Assembly (NCBI GenBank): GCA_031269415.1
Contig: JAISZF010000285.1
Coordinates: 1-33,924 of the forward strand
Reading direction: 5' to 3'
From: Clostridiales bacterium
GTDB lineage: Bacteria; Bacillota; Clostridia; Lachnospirales; WQUN01
DNA: 33,924 bases
Shown: positions 21,506 through 29,621 of the stretch, in pieces
Layout: every line of letters begins with the position of its first letter
Position numbering within the stretch: position 1 is the first letter of the stretch
The notes under the pieces: generated by a model
The model's input: the letters and a program-made list of their open reading frames with translations, nothing else
Told to the model about the DNA's origin: nothing
Database searches by the model: none
Position numbers and translations under genes: made by a program

Positions 21506-23425
21506 ATGACTAGCGTGCAGCATAAAATACCGCGTCCGTTGAGCCGCAAAAAAGCCAAGCACAAACTAAACGACAGATCCAAAGCCCGGTACATACGCGT
21601 CAATTTGCCGGTAAGCCTGCTTTTGATACTTCTGTCCTCCCTAGCCTTAACCTATATCTGTTTCAGGCTGCAGCCCGCCTCGATTGAGGACATCTGGAAA
21701 ATAATCGTTGAGTCAGAGTACGCGATCTTCTGTCTGAACTGGATCCCCATCCTGTTGGTAACACTGCTGCTTTACGCTGCCTTTAACAATGTCGCGGTCG
21801 CCTGTGGTTTGACCTCCGGCGCGGCCATTCTGCTCTCCTTTGTAAATCGGAATATGATTAACATGCGTCAGGATCCCTTTAAGCCGCTGGACATCCTTCT
21901 GGGCGGCGAATTTTTAGGTATAGCCAAAAGTATTGATCGTAGACTGCTTATATTCGCGGTTATCGGCGTCCTTGCTTTTTTGGCTGTTATTGCGTGCTGC
22001 GTTTTCTTCATCAGAAACAAATATGTACTGCACCCGGTCGTTCATCTGATTGCCGCCGCCGCCGCCATTGCCGTATGCGTCTGGTACACTAACACCACCC
22101 TGTCGGATACCGCATTGTACGAATCTTTACCAATGTCCGGCAACAGATATAACCTGACCGATAATTTTGAATCCAAAGGCTTTATATACAGTTTCCTCTA
22201 CACCATGAACACCAGCCGTATAGACGCCCCGCCGTCCTATGATAAGGATAAAGCGGCCATTGCCTCGCGTATAAGCGTGTTTACCCCGGCGGATTTAAGC
22301 GGCGTCGTTAAGCCGAACATTATCTTGATCCTAAGCGAGGCGTTTTCCGATATTCTGCTCAATCCAAGTTTGAATTTTGACAGCTATACAGATCCTATGG
22401 AAAATTACAAACGTATACGCGACGAGTCTATTTCCGGCCATCTGATTGTGCCTAACATCGGAGGCGGTACGGCGGATACCGAATTTGACATATTTACAGG
22501 GCTGAACACAAGGCATCTGCGCGGGACTCCGTACACGTATAATCTTATAACCAAGCCGGTCAGCGCCCTCCCCTCGATTTTAGCCGGCGCCGGCTACGAG
22601 AACCTCGCGCTGCATCCGGGGTACGGCTGGTTTTATAACCGTCAGAACGTGTACAAGCGCATGGGGTTCAGCGGGCTGCTTGACTCAAAGACATACGATA
22701 CCGCGGATACCAAGGGCATGTATATCACGGAGAAACAAACCATACAGCGTATTATAGACGAATACGAGCTGCATGTTGAAACAGCGCCCGAAACCCCGTT
22801 CTTTGAGTTCTGCGTCACTATTCAGAATCACGGCCCTTATCCGGGGAAATATAACGCCGAAAAAAATTTTGATTTCGATAAGCCGTTATCGGAGGACGCG
22901 GAAAACGCCGTTTCAAACTATGTCGAGGGAATGATCGACTGCGACCGCGAATTGGGCGTACTGACAGATTATTTAAACGAAAGGCCGGAGCCGGTTATTC
23001 TGGTGTATTACGGAGATCATCTGCCCAGTTTTATCACCGAAGTATACAACGCCCTGATCCCCACCCCCACGCCGGTTGATTCGTATGAACAACTAACGCG
23101 TCTGTATAAAACGCCGTTTATAATATGGCAGAACGGTGCGGCGCGGGCTTCCACCCCTATTACGAAAAACTTTGAGGAGCTTGTTAATCCGGACGGCGAA
23201 TGGGTTATAACCTCGAACTTTCTGGGGGCAAACCTGCTGAGTATGCTGGGGTTTAGCGGCGTTGATCCGTTTATGGATTATGTGAACGATTTGTCTCAGG
23301 CATATCCGGTTATATTGGAAAACAACGCGCTGACAAGCGACGGCTCGTTTATAAACCTCAGTGAAACGCCCTCGGAACAGATTGATTTCTATCGCGGCTG
23401 GGAGTATTATTGGATATTTAAATGA
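21506..23425 (+). CDS. LTA synthase / phosphoglycerol transferase family protein (sulfatase fold)
   Basis: A 639-residue membrane protein. The N-terminal part has about five membrane segments (about 33-53, 73-92, 97-113, 147-169, 178-194), followed by an extracellular sulfatase-fold domain. Likely catalytic and metal residues are E278 (ILILSEAF), T322 in GGGTADTEF (the nucleophile position of LtaS), H442 in IQNHGPYP, and D504-H505 in YYGDHLPS. Such enzymes transfer glycerol phosphate from phosphatidylglycerol onto lipoteichoic acid, glycans or glycolipids. Length agrees with LtaS (about 640-650). It is a one-gene unit with its own promoter. A modifier of another surface glycan is an alternative. 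Confidence 0.9.
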   Translation: MTSVQHKIPRPLSRKKAKHKLNDRSKARYIRVNLPVSLLLILLSSLALTYICFRLQPASIEDIWKIIVESEYAIFCLNWIPILLVTLLLYAAFNNVAVACGLTSGAAILLSFVNRNMINMRQDPFKPLDILLGGEFLGIAKSIDRRLLIFAVIGVLAFLAVIACCVFFIRNKYVLHPVVHLIAAAAAIAVCVWYTNTTLSDTALYESLPMSGNRYNLTDNFESKGFIYSFLYTMNTSRIDAPPSYDKDKAAIASRISVFTPADLSGVVKPNIILILSEAFSDILLNPSLNFDSYTDPMENYKRIRDESISGHLIVPNIGGGTADTEFDIFTGLNTRHLRGTPYTYNLITKPVSALPSILAGAGYENLALHPGYGWFYNRQNVYKRMGFSGLLDSKTYDTADTKGMYITEKQTIQRIIDEYELHVETAPETPFFEFCVTIQNHGPYPGKYNAEKNFDFDKPLSEDAENAVSNYVEGMIDCDRELGVLTDYLNERPEPVILVYYGDHLPSFITEVYNALIPTPTPVDSYEQLTRLYKTPFIIWQNGAARASTPITKNFEELVNPDGEWVITSNFLGANLLSMLGFSGVDPFMDYVNDLSQAYPVILENNALTSDGSFINLSETPSEQIDFYRGWEYYWIFK

Positions 23426-23440
23426 ACTTTTGACATAAAA

Positions 23441-23575
23441 TTAACAGTGGAGGCTCTGTCGTAAGAGACAGAGCCTTGGATAATGTCGTTTGAATGAATA
23501 TTCATTTGTTGCATACTTTCCAAGCCAGTCAAAACTTGTAACAAGTTTTATCTGCTCAATTAGCGTGTAATCCAT
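23441..23575 (-). CDS. Possible 44-residue small protein (unrecognised)
   Basis: Reverse-strand ATG 23575 opens a 44-codon frame starting MDYTLIEQIKLVTSFDWLGK, with GAAGAGG 6 nt upstream and just downstream of ahcY. The first 35 residues look protein-like (alternating hydrophobic and charged); the last codons run through the hairpin at 23451-23476. No family is recognised. It could be a real small protein, the beginning of a truncated gene, or chance. Confidence 0.3.
   Translation of the reverse strand: MDYTLIEQIKLVTSFDWLGKYATNEYSFKRHYPRLCLLRQSLHC
23451..23476. terminator. 10-bp perfect hairpin after the LTA-synthase-like gene
   Basis: AGGCTCTGTC (23451-23460) pairs with GACAGAGCCT (23467-23476) across a 6-nt loop, 26 nt after the stop. 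The T-run is minimal (TTGGAT), so termination may be partial. A second small hairpin (AAAACTTG-TAA-CAAGTTTT, 23531-23549) follows. Confidence 0.55.
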
Positions 23576-23606
23576 TTTTGCCTCTTCCGCCGCAATACAA
23601 GCGGCG

Positions 23607-24857
23607 TTATTCCCCGCTGCTTTCCAGATATGCCGCCTGCTCCGGGGTTAACGTATCCAACCCCAGCCCCATGGCTGTCAGCTTCATGATTGCAACGCGG
23701 TAATCTATGCCGGCGGGAATATCATACACGCCGGGTTTAAGCGAACGCCCGTGTTCGGCCACATACATCGCGGACAGAGCCTGAATGGCAAAGCTCAAAT
23801 CCATAATATCCGCCGGATGGCCGTTGCCCGCCACAATATTAACCAGCCTGCCGTCCGCGAGGACGTTTATTACCCTGCCGTCGTTCAGATAGTATCCGTC
23901 GATAAACGGCTTGCGGTTCTCCACGCGCGCGGACATGGCCCTGAGTTGTTCCTTATTGACCTCCACATCAAAATGCCCGGCGTTCGCCAGAAGAACATTG
24001 TTCTTCATGACATTGAAGTGCCGTTCGGTTATAACGTCTTTGCATCCGGTAGCGGAGATAAATATGTCGCCTATTTTAGCCGCTTCGTCCATTTTCAGCA
24101 CTTCATAGCCTTCCATGGCCGCTTCCAGGCAGCGGAACGGGTTTACCTCCGTTACCACTACCCTGGCGCCCAGCCCTTTCGCGCGTTTGGCGATCCCCGA
24201 CGAACAGAATCCGTATCCCGCGACGACAACAACCTTGCCTGTAACCATTATGTTTGTCGTATACATAATAGCGTCCCAGACGGACTGCCCCGTGCCGTGT
24301 ATGTTGTCAAAGAGGTGCTTGCAGTTGGCGTCGTTTACCGCCATCATGGGGAAATACAGCCTTCCTTCCCTTTCGCGCGCCCGCAGGCGGGTTATGCCCG
24401 TTGTTGTTTCCTCGCAGCCCCCGATTAAATCTTCGGCAAGATCGCGGCATTCGCCGTGCAGCAGATTGGTCAAATCCCCGCCGTCGTCGATAATGATATG
24501 CGGCTTAAAGGCCAGCGTCATCTTCAAATGCTCGACATATTCGCTTTCCGAGGCGTTGTGCCAGGCGTACACATTCATGCCAAGGCTGTCCAACGCGGCG
24601 CAGATCTCGTCCTTGGTGGACAGTACATTCGAGCCTGTTACTGCCACATCCGCACCGCCGGAGCGCAGCACCAACGACAGATAAGCGGTTTTAGCTTCCA
24701 AATGAATGGAGATGGCAATTTTAAGCCCTTTAAACGGCTTATCACGCTCAAATTCTTTCTCAAGCTGAGAAAGAACCGGCATGAATTCCTGTTCCCTTAC
24801 CCAATTGATCTTCTTCAGCCCGGATTCGGCTAGACTCTTGTCACGGATAACGCTCAT
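23607..24857 (-). CDS. ahcY: Adenosylhomocysteinase
   Basis: A 416-residue S-adenosylhomocysteine hydrolase, which splits SAH into adenosine and homocysteine with tightly bound NAD. Visible: IAISIHLEAKTAYLSLVLRS, GCEETTTGITRL, MMAVNDANCKHLFDN, GTGQSVWDAI, the NAD loop VVVAGYGFCSSGIAKRAKG (GYGFCSSG at 214-221), NAGHFDVEV and NGHPADIMDLSFA. It is the shorter form lacking the eukaryotic insert, as in many Clostridia and archaea. RBS AAAGGGG precedes ATG 24857. A GC hairpin (23588-23606) directly abuts the stop. The promoter lies at 24917-24945, back to back with the DUF2284 gene. Confidence 0.96.
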   Translation of the reverse strand: MSVIRDKSLAESGLKKINWVREQEFMPVLSQLEKEFERDKPFKGLKIAISIHLEAKTAYLSLVLRSGGADVAVTGSNVLSTKDEICAALDSLGMNVYAWHNASESEYVEHLKMTLAFKPHIIIDDGGDLTNLLHGECRDLAEDLIGGCEETTTGITRLRAREREGRLYFPMMAVNDANCKHLFDNIHGTGQSVWDAIMYTTNIMVTGKVVVVAGYGFCSSGIAKRAKGLGARVVVTEVNPFRCLEAAMEGYEVLKMDEAAKIGDIFISATGCKDVITERHFNVMKNNVLLANAGHFDVEVNKEQLRAMSARVENRKPFIDGYYLNDGRVINVLADGRLVNIVAGNGHPADIMDLSFAIQALSAMYVAEHGRSLKPGVYDIPAGIDYRVAIMKLTAMGLGLDTLTPEQAAYLESSGE

Positions 24858-24916
24858 ATATATCCCCTTTAAACATGTAAATAATTATAATTATTGCGTT
24901 TCTTACGGTAAGTATT

Positions 24917-24945
24917 ATTATATATTATAGGTGATCAATGTGCAA
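24917..24945 (-). promoter_or_regulatory. Promoter of ahcY
   Basis: On the reverse strand TTGCAC (24940-24945), 17 nt, TATAAT (24917-24922), with a leader of about 55 nt. No SAH-riboswitch-like structure was recognised in that short leader. Confidence 0.6.
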
Positions 24946-24962
24946 ATTCAAGTGTTAGAAAA

Positions 24963-25535
24963 GTGGCCGACGCCATGACGGATTGCGAGCGTTTCAACCA
25001 TGATACTGAAGCCCTAGCGCTGGAAGCCCTACAGAACGGCTTTTCCCACGCGGGCGAACTGAATGTCAAGTCGCTGGTTTTCATGCCGGAAGTAAGGGAA
25101 ATGTGCAGTGTTGACAAATGCCGGCAGTATAACAGAAACTGGCGGTGCCCCCCAGCCTGCGGCTCCGTTAAGGAAGCGGCGGAGCGCGCCGCGCGGTATT
25201 CATACGGCATTATCGTTCAAACGACCGGGCTGATGGAGGACGACTTCGATTATGAAACCATTCAGGAAACCGGGGAGAAGCACAAACGCAATTTTGCCGG
25301 GTTCGTCGCCAAACTCAGGAGCCGCTATCCCGACATACTGCCCATGGGCGCGGGCACATGCGATATATGCGAAACATGCGCGTATCCCGACGCGCCGTGC
25401 CGCTTCCCCGACCGTTCTATTTCTTCCATGGAAGCCTACGGCCTGTGGGTAAGCAAGGTATGCCAGTTGTCCGGAATGCCGTATAACTACGGAAAGCTGA
25501 CGCTTACTTACAAGAGCTGTGTTTTGCTTAATTAA
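24963..25535 (+). CDS. DUF2284 predicted metal-binding protein
   Basis: About 186-190 residues, cysteine-rich: SLVFMPEVREMCSVDKCRQY, NWRCPPACGSV, MGAGTCDICETCAYPDAPCR, FPDRSISSMEAYGLWVSKVC. This pattern is the DUF2284 family, thought to bind metal or an iron-sulfur cluster; its reaction is unknown. Start is uncertain: GTG 24963 or ATG 24975, neither with a good RBS. It is divergent from ahcY and may share regulation with it, which hints at methyl-group or corrinoid metabolism, but that is weak inference. It ends at a 19-bp terminator. Confidence 0.85.
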   Translation: MADAMTDCERFNHDTEALALEALQNGFSHAGELNVKSLVFMPEVREMCSVDKCRQYNRNWRCPPACGSVKEAAERAARYSYGIIVQTTGLMEDDFDYETIQETGEKHKRNFAGFVAKLRSRYPDILPMGAGTCDICETCAYPDAPCRFPDRSISSMEAYGLWVSKVCQLSGMPYNYGKLTLTYKSCVLLN

Positions 25536-25536
25536 C

Positions 25537-25577
25537 GATATAGAAAAGCGTCCCCAAAGGGGACGCTTTTCTATATC
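25537..25577. terminator. Perfect 19-bp terminator hairpin
   Basis: Arms 25537-25555 and 25559-25577 pair perfectly around an AAA loop, with A- and T-runs inside the stem. It starts directly at the DUF2284 stop and also faces the end of the Uma2 remnant and peptide operon, so it can work both ways. Confidence 0.88.
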
Positions 25578-25862
25578 ACTAAGAGTTTCGCCATTACACA
25601 AAAAAACCTGGATAGAGCTCGACTCGGGGTCAACAATCCAATACTCTTTCACGCCATGCTTTTCATATTGTTTTTTCTTCTCAACAATATCAATTTTCGC
25701 GGTACTGGGCGATAGAATCTCAACGATCAGATCCGGCGCGCCATGTATGCCATTGGCTTTCCTTTTGCTTCTGTCGCATAACACAAATACGTCCGGTATA
25801 AATGTGTTATCCTTATCCAGTATAACATCCAGCCCATAATACACGCCCTCTTCGCGAGTCTC
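25566..25862 (-). pseudogene. Uma2-family (DUF820) endonuclease-like fragment
   Basis: The reverse strand encodes GLDVILDKDNTFIPDVFVLC, RSKRKANGIHGAPDLIVEIL, SPSTAKIDIVEKKKQYEKHG and VKEYWIVDPESS, the core of the Uma2 restriction-endonuclease-like domain including the PD...E-L and EYWIVDP motifs. Family members are about 180-190 residues; here the N-terminal half is missing (the frame is open back to the TAA that ends the binding-protein gene) and the C-terminus runs into the terminator hairpin. With no RBS or complete fold, this is a remnant. Its truncated 5' side coincides with the rearranged 3' end of the neighbouring oppA. Confidence 0.75.
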
Positions 25863-27602
25863 TTACTCCCCTAAAGCCTCCGTGTAACCCGCGATAGACT
25901 CAAACATATACGCGTAGTCGGCGGCGGTTTCCGGGTTAATGGCTCGAACCCAACTGTCCACGAACGTCTGGGCGGTAATGGGGGTTCCGTCGCTGAACTG
26001 TATGCCGTCGCGCAGATGAAACGTATACGTAAGACCGTCGTCGCTGACGTCAACGCTCTCCGCCTGGCCGGGAATCGGCACGCCGTTATCATCCAGCGTG
26101 TATAATCCCTCGAAATTATGGATTATAAGGGTGGCGCCGTCAACAGCTGAGTTGAGCGCCGGGTCGATTGTATCCGGATTCGGCCCGATGCAGACGTTCA
26201 ACTCCGGCTGGTTCGCGTACATTAAGTACTTATAGCCCAGCGGTGAAGCCCATACGCTGCCGTCCAAAGCGTTGTTCTGCATGTAAACGTCCACATAATA
26301 GTAAATCGGGCAGAGCATCCACTCGTCAAATATAATGTTCTCCGCCTGATGCATCAATTCCATGCGTCTCGCCTGATCACCGGAGTTCTTGATCTCGGAT
26401 ATAAGCCCGTCATATTCGGTATTCGACCACTGGGCGTCGTTGTTTCCGCCGTCCGTAATCCACATGTCGAGGAATGAAATGGGGTCGTTATAGTCCCCCA
26501 GCCAGCCGTTGCGGGCGACTTGATATTCCCCGTTTTTACGGGTGTTCAGGAAAGTAGCCCACTCTTGGCTTTCAAGAGTTACTGTGGCGCCGAGTTCGCT
26601 CCACATCTGCTGAAGGGCTTCGCCAATGGCCTGGTGGCCCGTGCCCTCGTTGTAAACATAGGTTACGGTAGGCAGTCCTTCGCCGTTGGGATAACCGGCT
26701 TCGGCCAGGACTTCTTTCGCTTTCGCGAGATTAGCCTCATTGCCCGCGCTGGTCGGGTCATAGTAATCGCCGCCCACATCACGGAATTCCTGTGAGGCGT
26801 CTGCGTCGGTCAAGCCGACAGGTACATACGCGCCGGCGGGAATCTGCCCGGCTTTGCCTATCTGCGTGACGATATAATCACGGTCGACAGCCAGCGTAAA
26901 CGCCTGCCTTACAAGCGGGTTGTCGAACGGGGCGGCGGTTACGTTATAGCTCACATAATATGTGCCAAGCTGGCCTTCCTTATGGAAATCGGGCTGAGAC
27001 GACACGCGATCCAGTTCATCCTGCGGAATAGCGTCGATGAATTGAAGCTGGCCCGACTCGTATGCCGTAAGCTGAGCCGCGTCGTCTTCCATCAGCGCGA
27101 AACTGATTGTATCGGGTCCCAAGTTGGCGGCGTTCCAGTAAGTGGTATTCTTTTCCGCTACGATCTTATCGCTGGGGGTCCAAGCCGTCACTTTGTACGG
27201 TCCGTTTCCAATGTAGGTGGCGGCATCAGTCGCCCACGCCTCGCCCACTTCGTCGATGATATGCAAGGGTACCGGGTTGAAAGTGGGAAACGCGGTCAGT
27301 TCTAGGAAATAAGGCGTTATGGCGGTCAGTTTTACCTCCAGCGTCTTATCGTCTATTGCCTTGACCTGAAACGCGTCCGGGTTAAAGCCCGAAGTCTCTC
27401 CTTCCGAGGCTGGTTCTTCTGACGGCGCGGTGGACTCGCTGGCCGCCTCGCTCGGCGTTTCAGCCGCCGCTTCGCTGCTTGCCGCGGGCGGCGCCGCTTC
27501 CGAGGAAGTCGTCGGCGCGTTAGCCTCAGCGCCCCCGCCGCATGACGACATAAGCATTACGACGCCTAACGCCAGACTTACCGCTCTAAGCTTTTTCTTC
27601 AT
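25863..27602 (-). CDS. oppA: Oligopeptide ABC transporter substrate-binding lipoprotein, circularly permuted (OppA/SBP_5 family)
   Basis: A 579-residue lipoprotein. Signal peptide and lipobox lead to C21, then a Ser/Glu/Ala/Pro linker to about 70. Residues 71-464 then match the OppA fold from the middle of its first lobe (AFQVKAIDDKTLEVKL, GNGPYKVTAW, NPLVRQAFTLAVDRDYI, GWLGDYNDPISFLDMW) to the normal C-terminus (WASPLGYKYLMYAN). Residues 465-579 are the family's normal N-terminal segment (PELNVCIGPNPDTIDPAL, FEGLYTLDDNG, YTFHLRDGIQFSDGTPITAQ, YAYMFESIAGYTEAL). The order is therefore permuted. All parts are intact and in frame. It is the last gene of the operon. Old termini lie in the same lobe of known OppA structures, so folding is plausible; misassembly is the main alternative. 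Confidence 0.88.
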   Translation of the reverse strand: MKKKLRAVSLALGVVMLMSSCGGGAEANAPTTSSEAAPPAASSEAAAETPSEAASESTAPSEEPASEGETSGFNPDAFQVKAIDDKTLEVKLTAITPYFLELTAFPTFNPVPLHIIDEVGEAWATDAATYIGNGPYKVTAWTPSDKIVAEKNTTYWNAANLGPDTISFALMEDDAAQLTAYESGQLQFIDAIPQDELDRVSSQPDFHKEGQLGTYYVSYNVTAAPFDNPLVRQAFTLAVDRDYIVTQIGKAGQIPAGAYVPVGLTDADASQEFRDVGGDYYDPTSAGNEANLAKAKEVLAEAGYPNGEGLPTVTYVYNEGTGHQAIGEALQQMWSELGATVTLESQEWATFLNTRKNGEYQVARNGWLGDYNDPISFLDMWITDGGNNDAQWSNTEYDGLISEIKNSGDQARRMELMHQAENIIFDEWMLCPIYYYVDVYMQNNALDGSVWASPLGYKYLMYANQPELNVCIGPNPDTIDPALNSAVDGATLIIHNFEGLYTLDDNGVPIPGQAESVDVSDDGLTYTFHLRDGIQFSDGTPITAQTFVDSWVRAINPETAADYAYMFESIAGYTEALGE

Positions 27603-27644
27603 TGAAAAATATCACTCCTCATAATTAATATCACAGCCGCGCTC

Positions 27645-28607
27645 TCAACCGCGTCCGGGGAAATGACAGGCGACAAAATGCCCCTTTTCCGTTTCGTCAA
27701 GAGCGGGCTCTTCCTCCGAGCAGCGCGCCGCCGCGTATGGGCAGCGCGGGTGGAACCGGCATCCGCTGGGCGGATTCAATGGACTGGGAACGTCGCCCTC
27801 TAATATTATACGCTCCCGCTTCCTCGCCTTATTCGGGTCGGCTATGGGTATAGCGGAAATAAGGCTTCGGGTATACGGGTGAACACCGCGCAGCGTTATC
27901 TCGCCGCTTTCCCCTGTCTCAACTAGTTTACCCAAATACATGACTCCGATTCTGTTGGAGATGTGTTTTACAATAGACAAATCATGGGATATAAACAGGT
28001 ACGTAAGCCCGTTTTCCTCTTGAAGGCGTTCAAACATGTTTACGACCTGAGCCTGAATGGATACGTCCAAAGCCGACACTGGCTCGTCGCACACGATAAA
28101 CTCGGGATCGACCGCCAAGGCGCGGGCTATGCCTATTCGCTGGCGCTGTCCGCCCGAAAATTCGTGCGGGTAGCGGTTGGCGTGTTCCGAATTAAGGCCG
28201 ACCTTATCCAATATAGAGATTATACGATCCGCCCTGTCCTTTTTGCCAGAAGCGAGTTTATGTATATCAATGGCTTCGCCCACAATCTCGCCGACTGTCA
28301 TCCGTGGATCCAGCGACGCGTAGGGATCCTGAAACACAATCTGCATCTTGCGCCTGTACGGAAGCATGGGCGCTTTTGTAATGTCGCTGCCGTTATATGT
28401 TATACTGCCGCTGGTAGGCTCGTAAAGCCTGAGAATTGTGCGCCCCAGCGTAGTTTTGCCGCAGCCGCTCTCGCCCACGAGACCGAATGTTTCCCCCGGC
28501 GCGATTGTCAGGCTGACGCCGTCCACGGCTTTAACCTTTTTCTTGCTCAAAAAGCCGCCTACCGGAAAATACTGGCGGAGTTCCCTTGCCTCTATCAGAT
28601 TCGTCAT
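27645..28607 (-). CDS. oppF: Oligopeptide ABC transporter ATP-binding protein
   Basis: A 320-residue ATPase. Walker A GESGCGKT (45-52), signature FSGGQRQRIGIARAL, Walker B FIVCDEPVSALD, switch His in LFISHDLS, and the C-terminal oligopeptide domain with cysteines (PPSGCRFHPRCPYAAARC). ATG 28607 overlaps the oppD stop by 4 nt (ATGA) and has GGAGGG upstream; a longer open frame to 28754 only overlaps oppD. It powers the peptide importer with OppD. Confidence 0.94.
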   Translation of the reverse strand: MTNLIEARELRQYFPVGGFLSKKKVKAVDGVSLTIAPGETFGLVGESGCGKTTLGRTILRLYEPTSGSITYNGSDITKAPMLPYRRKMQIVFQDPYASLDPRMTVGEIVGEAIDIHKLASGKKDRADRIISILDKVGLNSEHANRYPHEFSGGQRQRIGIARALAVDPEFIVCDEPVSALDVSIQAQVVNMFERLQEENGLTYLFISHDLSIVKHISNRIGVMYLGKLVETGESGEITLRGVHPYTRSLISAIPIADPNKARKRERIILEGDVPSPLNPPSGCRFHPRCPYAAARCSEEEPALDETEKGHFVACHFPGRG

Positions 28608-29611
28608 TGCGCTCCGCCCTTTCCGGCGGCCTCGAAAGCCGCCTTCTGACTCAGCCAGCACAGACTGTAATGCGTATCCGAGAATTCGCCGACGGGCGGC
28701 ATTTCGCGGACGCATATCTTCATGCAAGACTCGCACCTTGGGGCGAACGGGCACCCCGCGGGCGGGTTAAGCATGTCTACCGGCGAACCCGGTATTGGCG
28801 TAAGCTCCTGTTTCTCATCGTCGTCCAAAAGGGGTTTGCTGCGCAAAAGCCCTTTTGTGTATTCATGCCGGGGATTATAAAACACCTCGTCGGTAGTGCC
28901 GTACTCCACAATCTTGCCCGCGTACATAACCGCTATCTTCTCGCAGATAGACGCCACCACGCCCAAATCGTGCGTAATAAGGATAATAGCCATCCCTAAA
29001 CTTTTGCGCAGCGACTGCATTAATTCCAGTATCTGCGCCTGAATGGTCACGTCCAAGGCGGTGGTAGGTTCGTCGGCGATAAGCAGTTTCGGCTCGCAGG
29101 CCAGCGCCATGGCTATCATCACGCGCTGGCGCATTCCTCCCGATAGTTCGTGAGGATATTGGCGCATACGCTTTTCAGGCTCGTTTATGCCCACTAGGCT
29201 CAGCATCTCAACAGCGCGTGCCCACGCTTGTTTTTTGGGTTTGCCCGAGTGCAGCCTTATGGCTTCCATAATCTGGCCGCCTATGGTAAACACGGGGTTC
29301 AGGCTGGTCATAGGGTCTTGAAAGATAATAGATATCTGATTGCCGCGGATGCTCTCCATTTGCTTATCAGACATAGTGTCCAGCCGCTGGCCGTTGAACG
29401 ACAGCGAGCCGCCCAAAAAGCGTCCGGGGCGCGGCACAATGCCCAGCAGGGAGTACGCGGTCACAGATTTGCCGCTGCCGCTTTCGCCCACAATCCCTAA
29501 AACCTCGCCGGTTTTCATGCGGAACGTAACGTCGTTTAAGGCTTTCACCTCGCCGGCCGGCGTAAAGAAGGAGAGCCTCTCGTTTTGGACATCCACAAGA
29601 TATTCGCTCAT
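28604..29611 (-). CDS. oppD: Oligopeptide ABC transporter ATP-binding protein
   Basis: A 335-residue ATPase. Walker A GESGSGKS (42-49), signature LSGGMRQRVMIAMAL, Walker B LLIADEPTTALD, LITHDLG, and the C-terminal oligo/dipeptide domain (PGSPVDMLNPPAGCPFAPRC). The order B-C-D-F matches opp/dpp operons. It begins 10 nt after oppC. Confidence 0.94.
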   Translation of the reverse strand: MSEYLVDVQNERLSFFTPAGEVKALNDVTFRMKTGEVLGIVGESGSGKSVTAYSLLGIVPRPGRFLGGSLSFNGQRLDTMSDKQMESIRGNQISIIFQDPMTSLNPVFTIGGQIMEAIRLHSGKPKKQAWARAVEMLSLVGINEPEKRMRQYPHELSGGMRQRVMIAMALACEPKLLIADEPTTALDVTIQAQILELMQSLRKSLGMAIILITHDLGVVASICEKIAVMYAGKIVEYGTTDEVFYNPRHEYTKGLLRSKPLLDDDEKQELTPIPGSPVDMLNPPAGCPFAPRCESCMKICVREMPPVGEFSDTHYSLCWLSQKAAFEAAGKGGAQ

Positions 29612-29621
29612 ATGGGTCTCC

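Noticed and set aside
23751..24428. Long plus-strand open frames within ahcY
   Set aside because: Antisense shadows of a high-confidence enzyme gene; no RBS and no recognisable domain.
25200..25565. C-terminal part of a 214-codon reverse-strand frame containing Uma2
   Set aside because: Downstream of the Uma2 core this frame runs antisense through the terminator and the DUF2284 gene and has no family resemblance.
25863..27602. Two separate overlapping binding-protein genes instead of one permuted gene
   Set aside because: The frame is continuous, the second segment has no start codon with RBS and no signal peptide, and together the parts make exactly one full SBP_5 domain without duplication.
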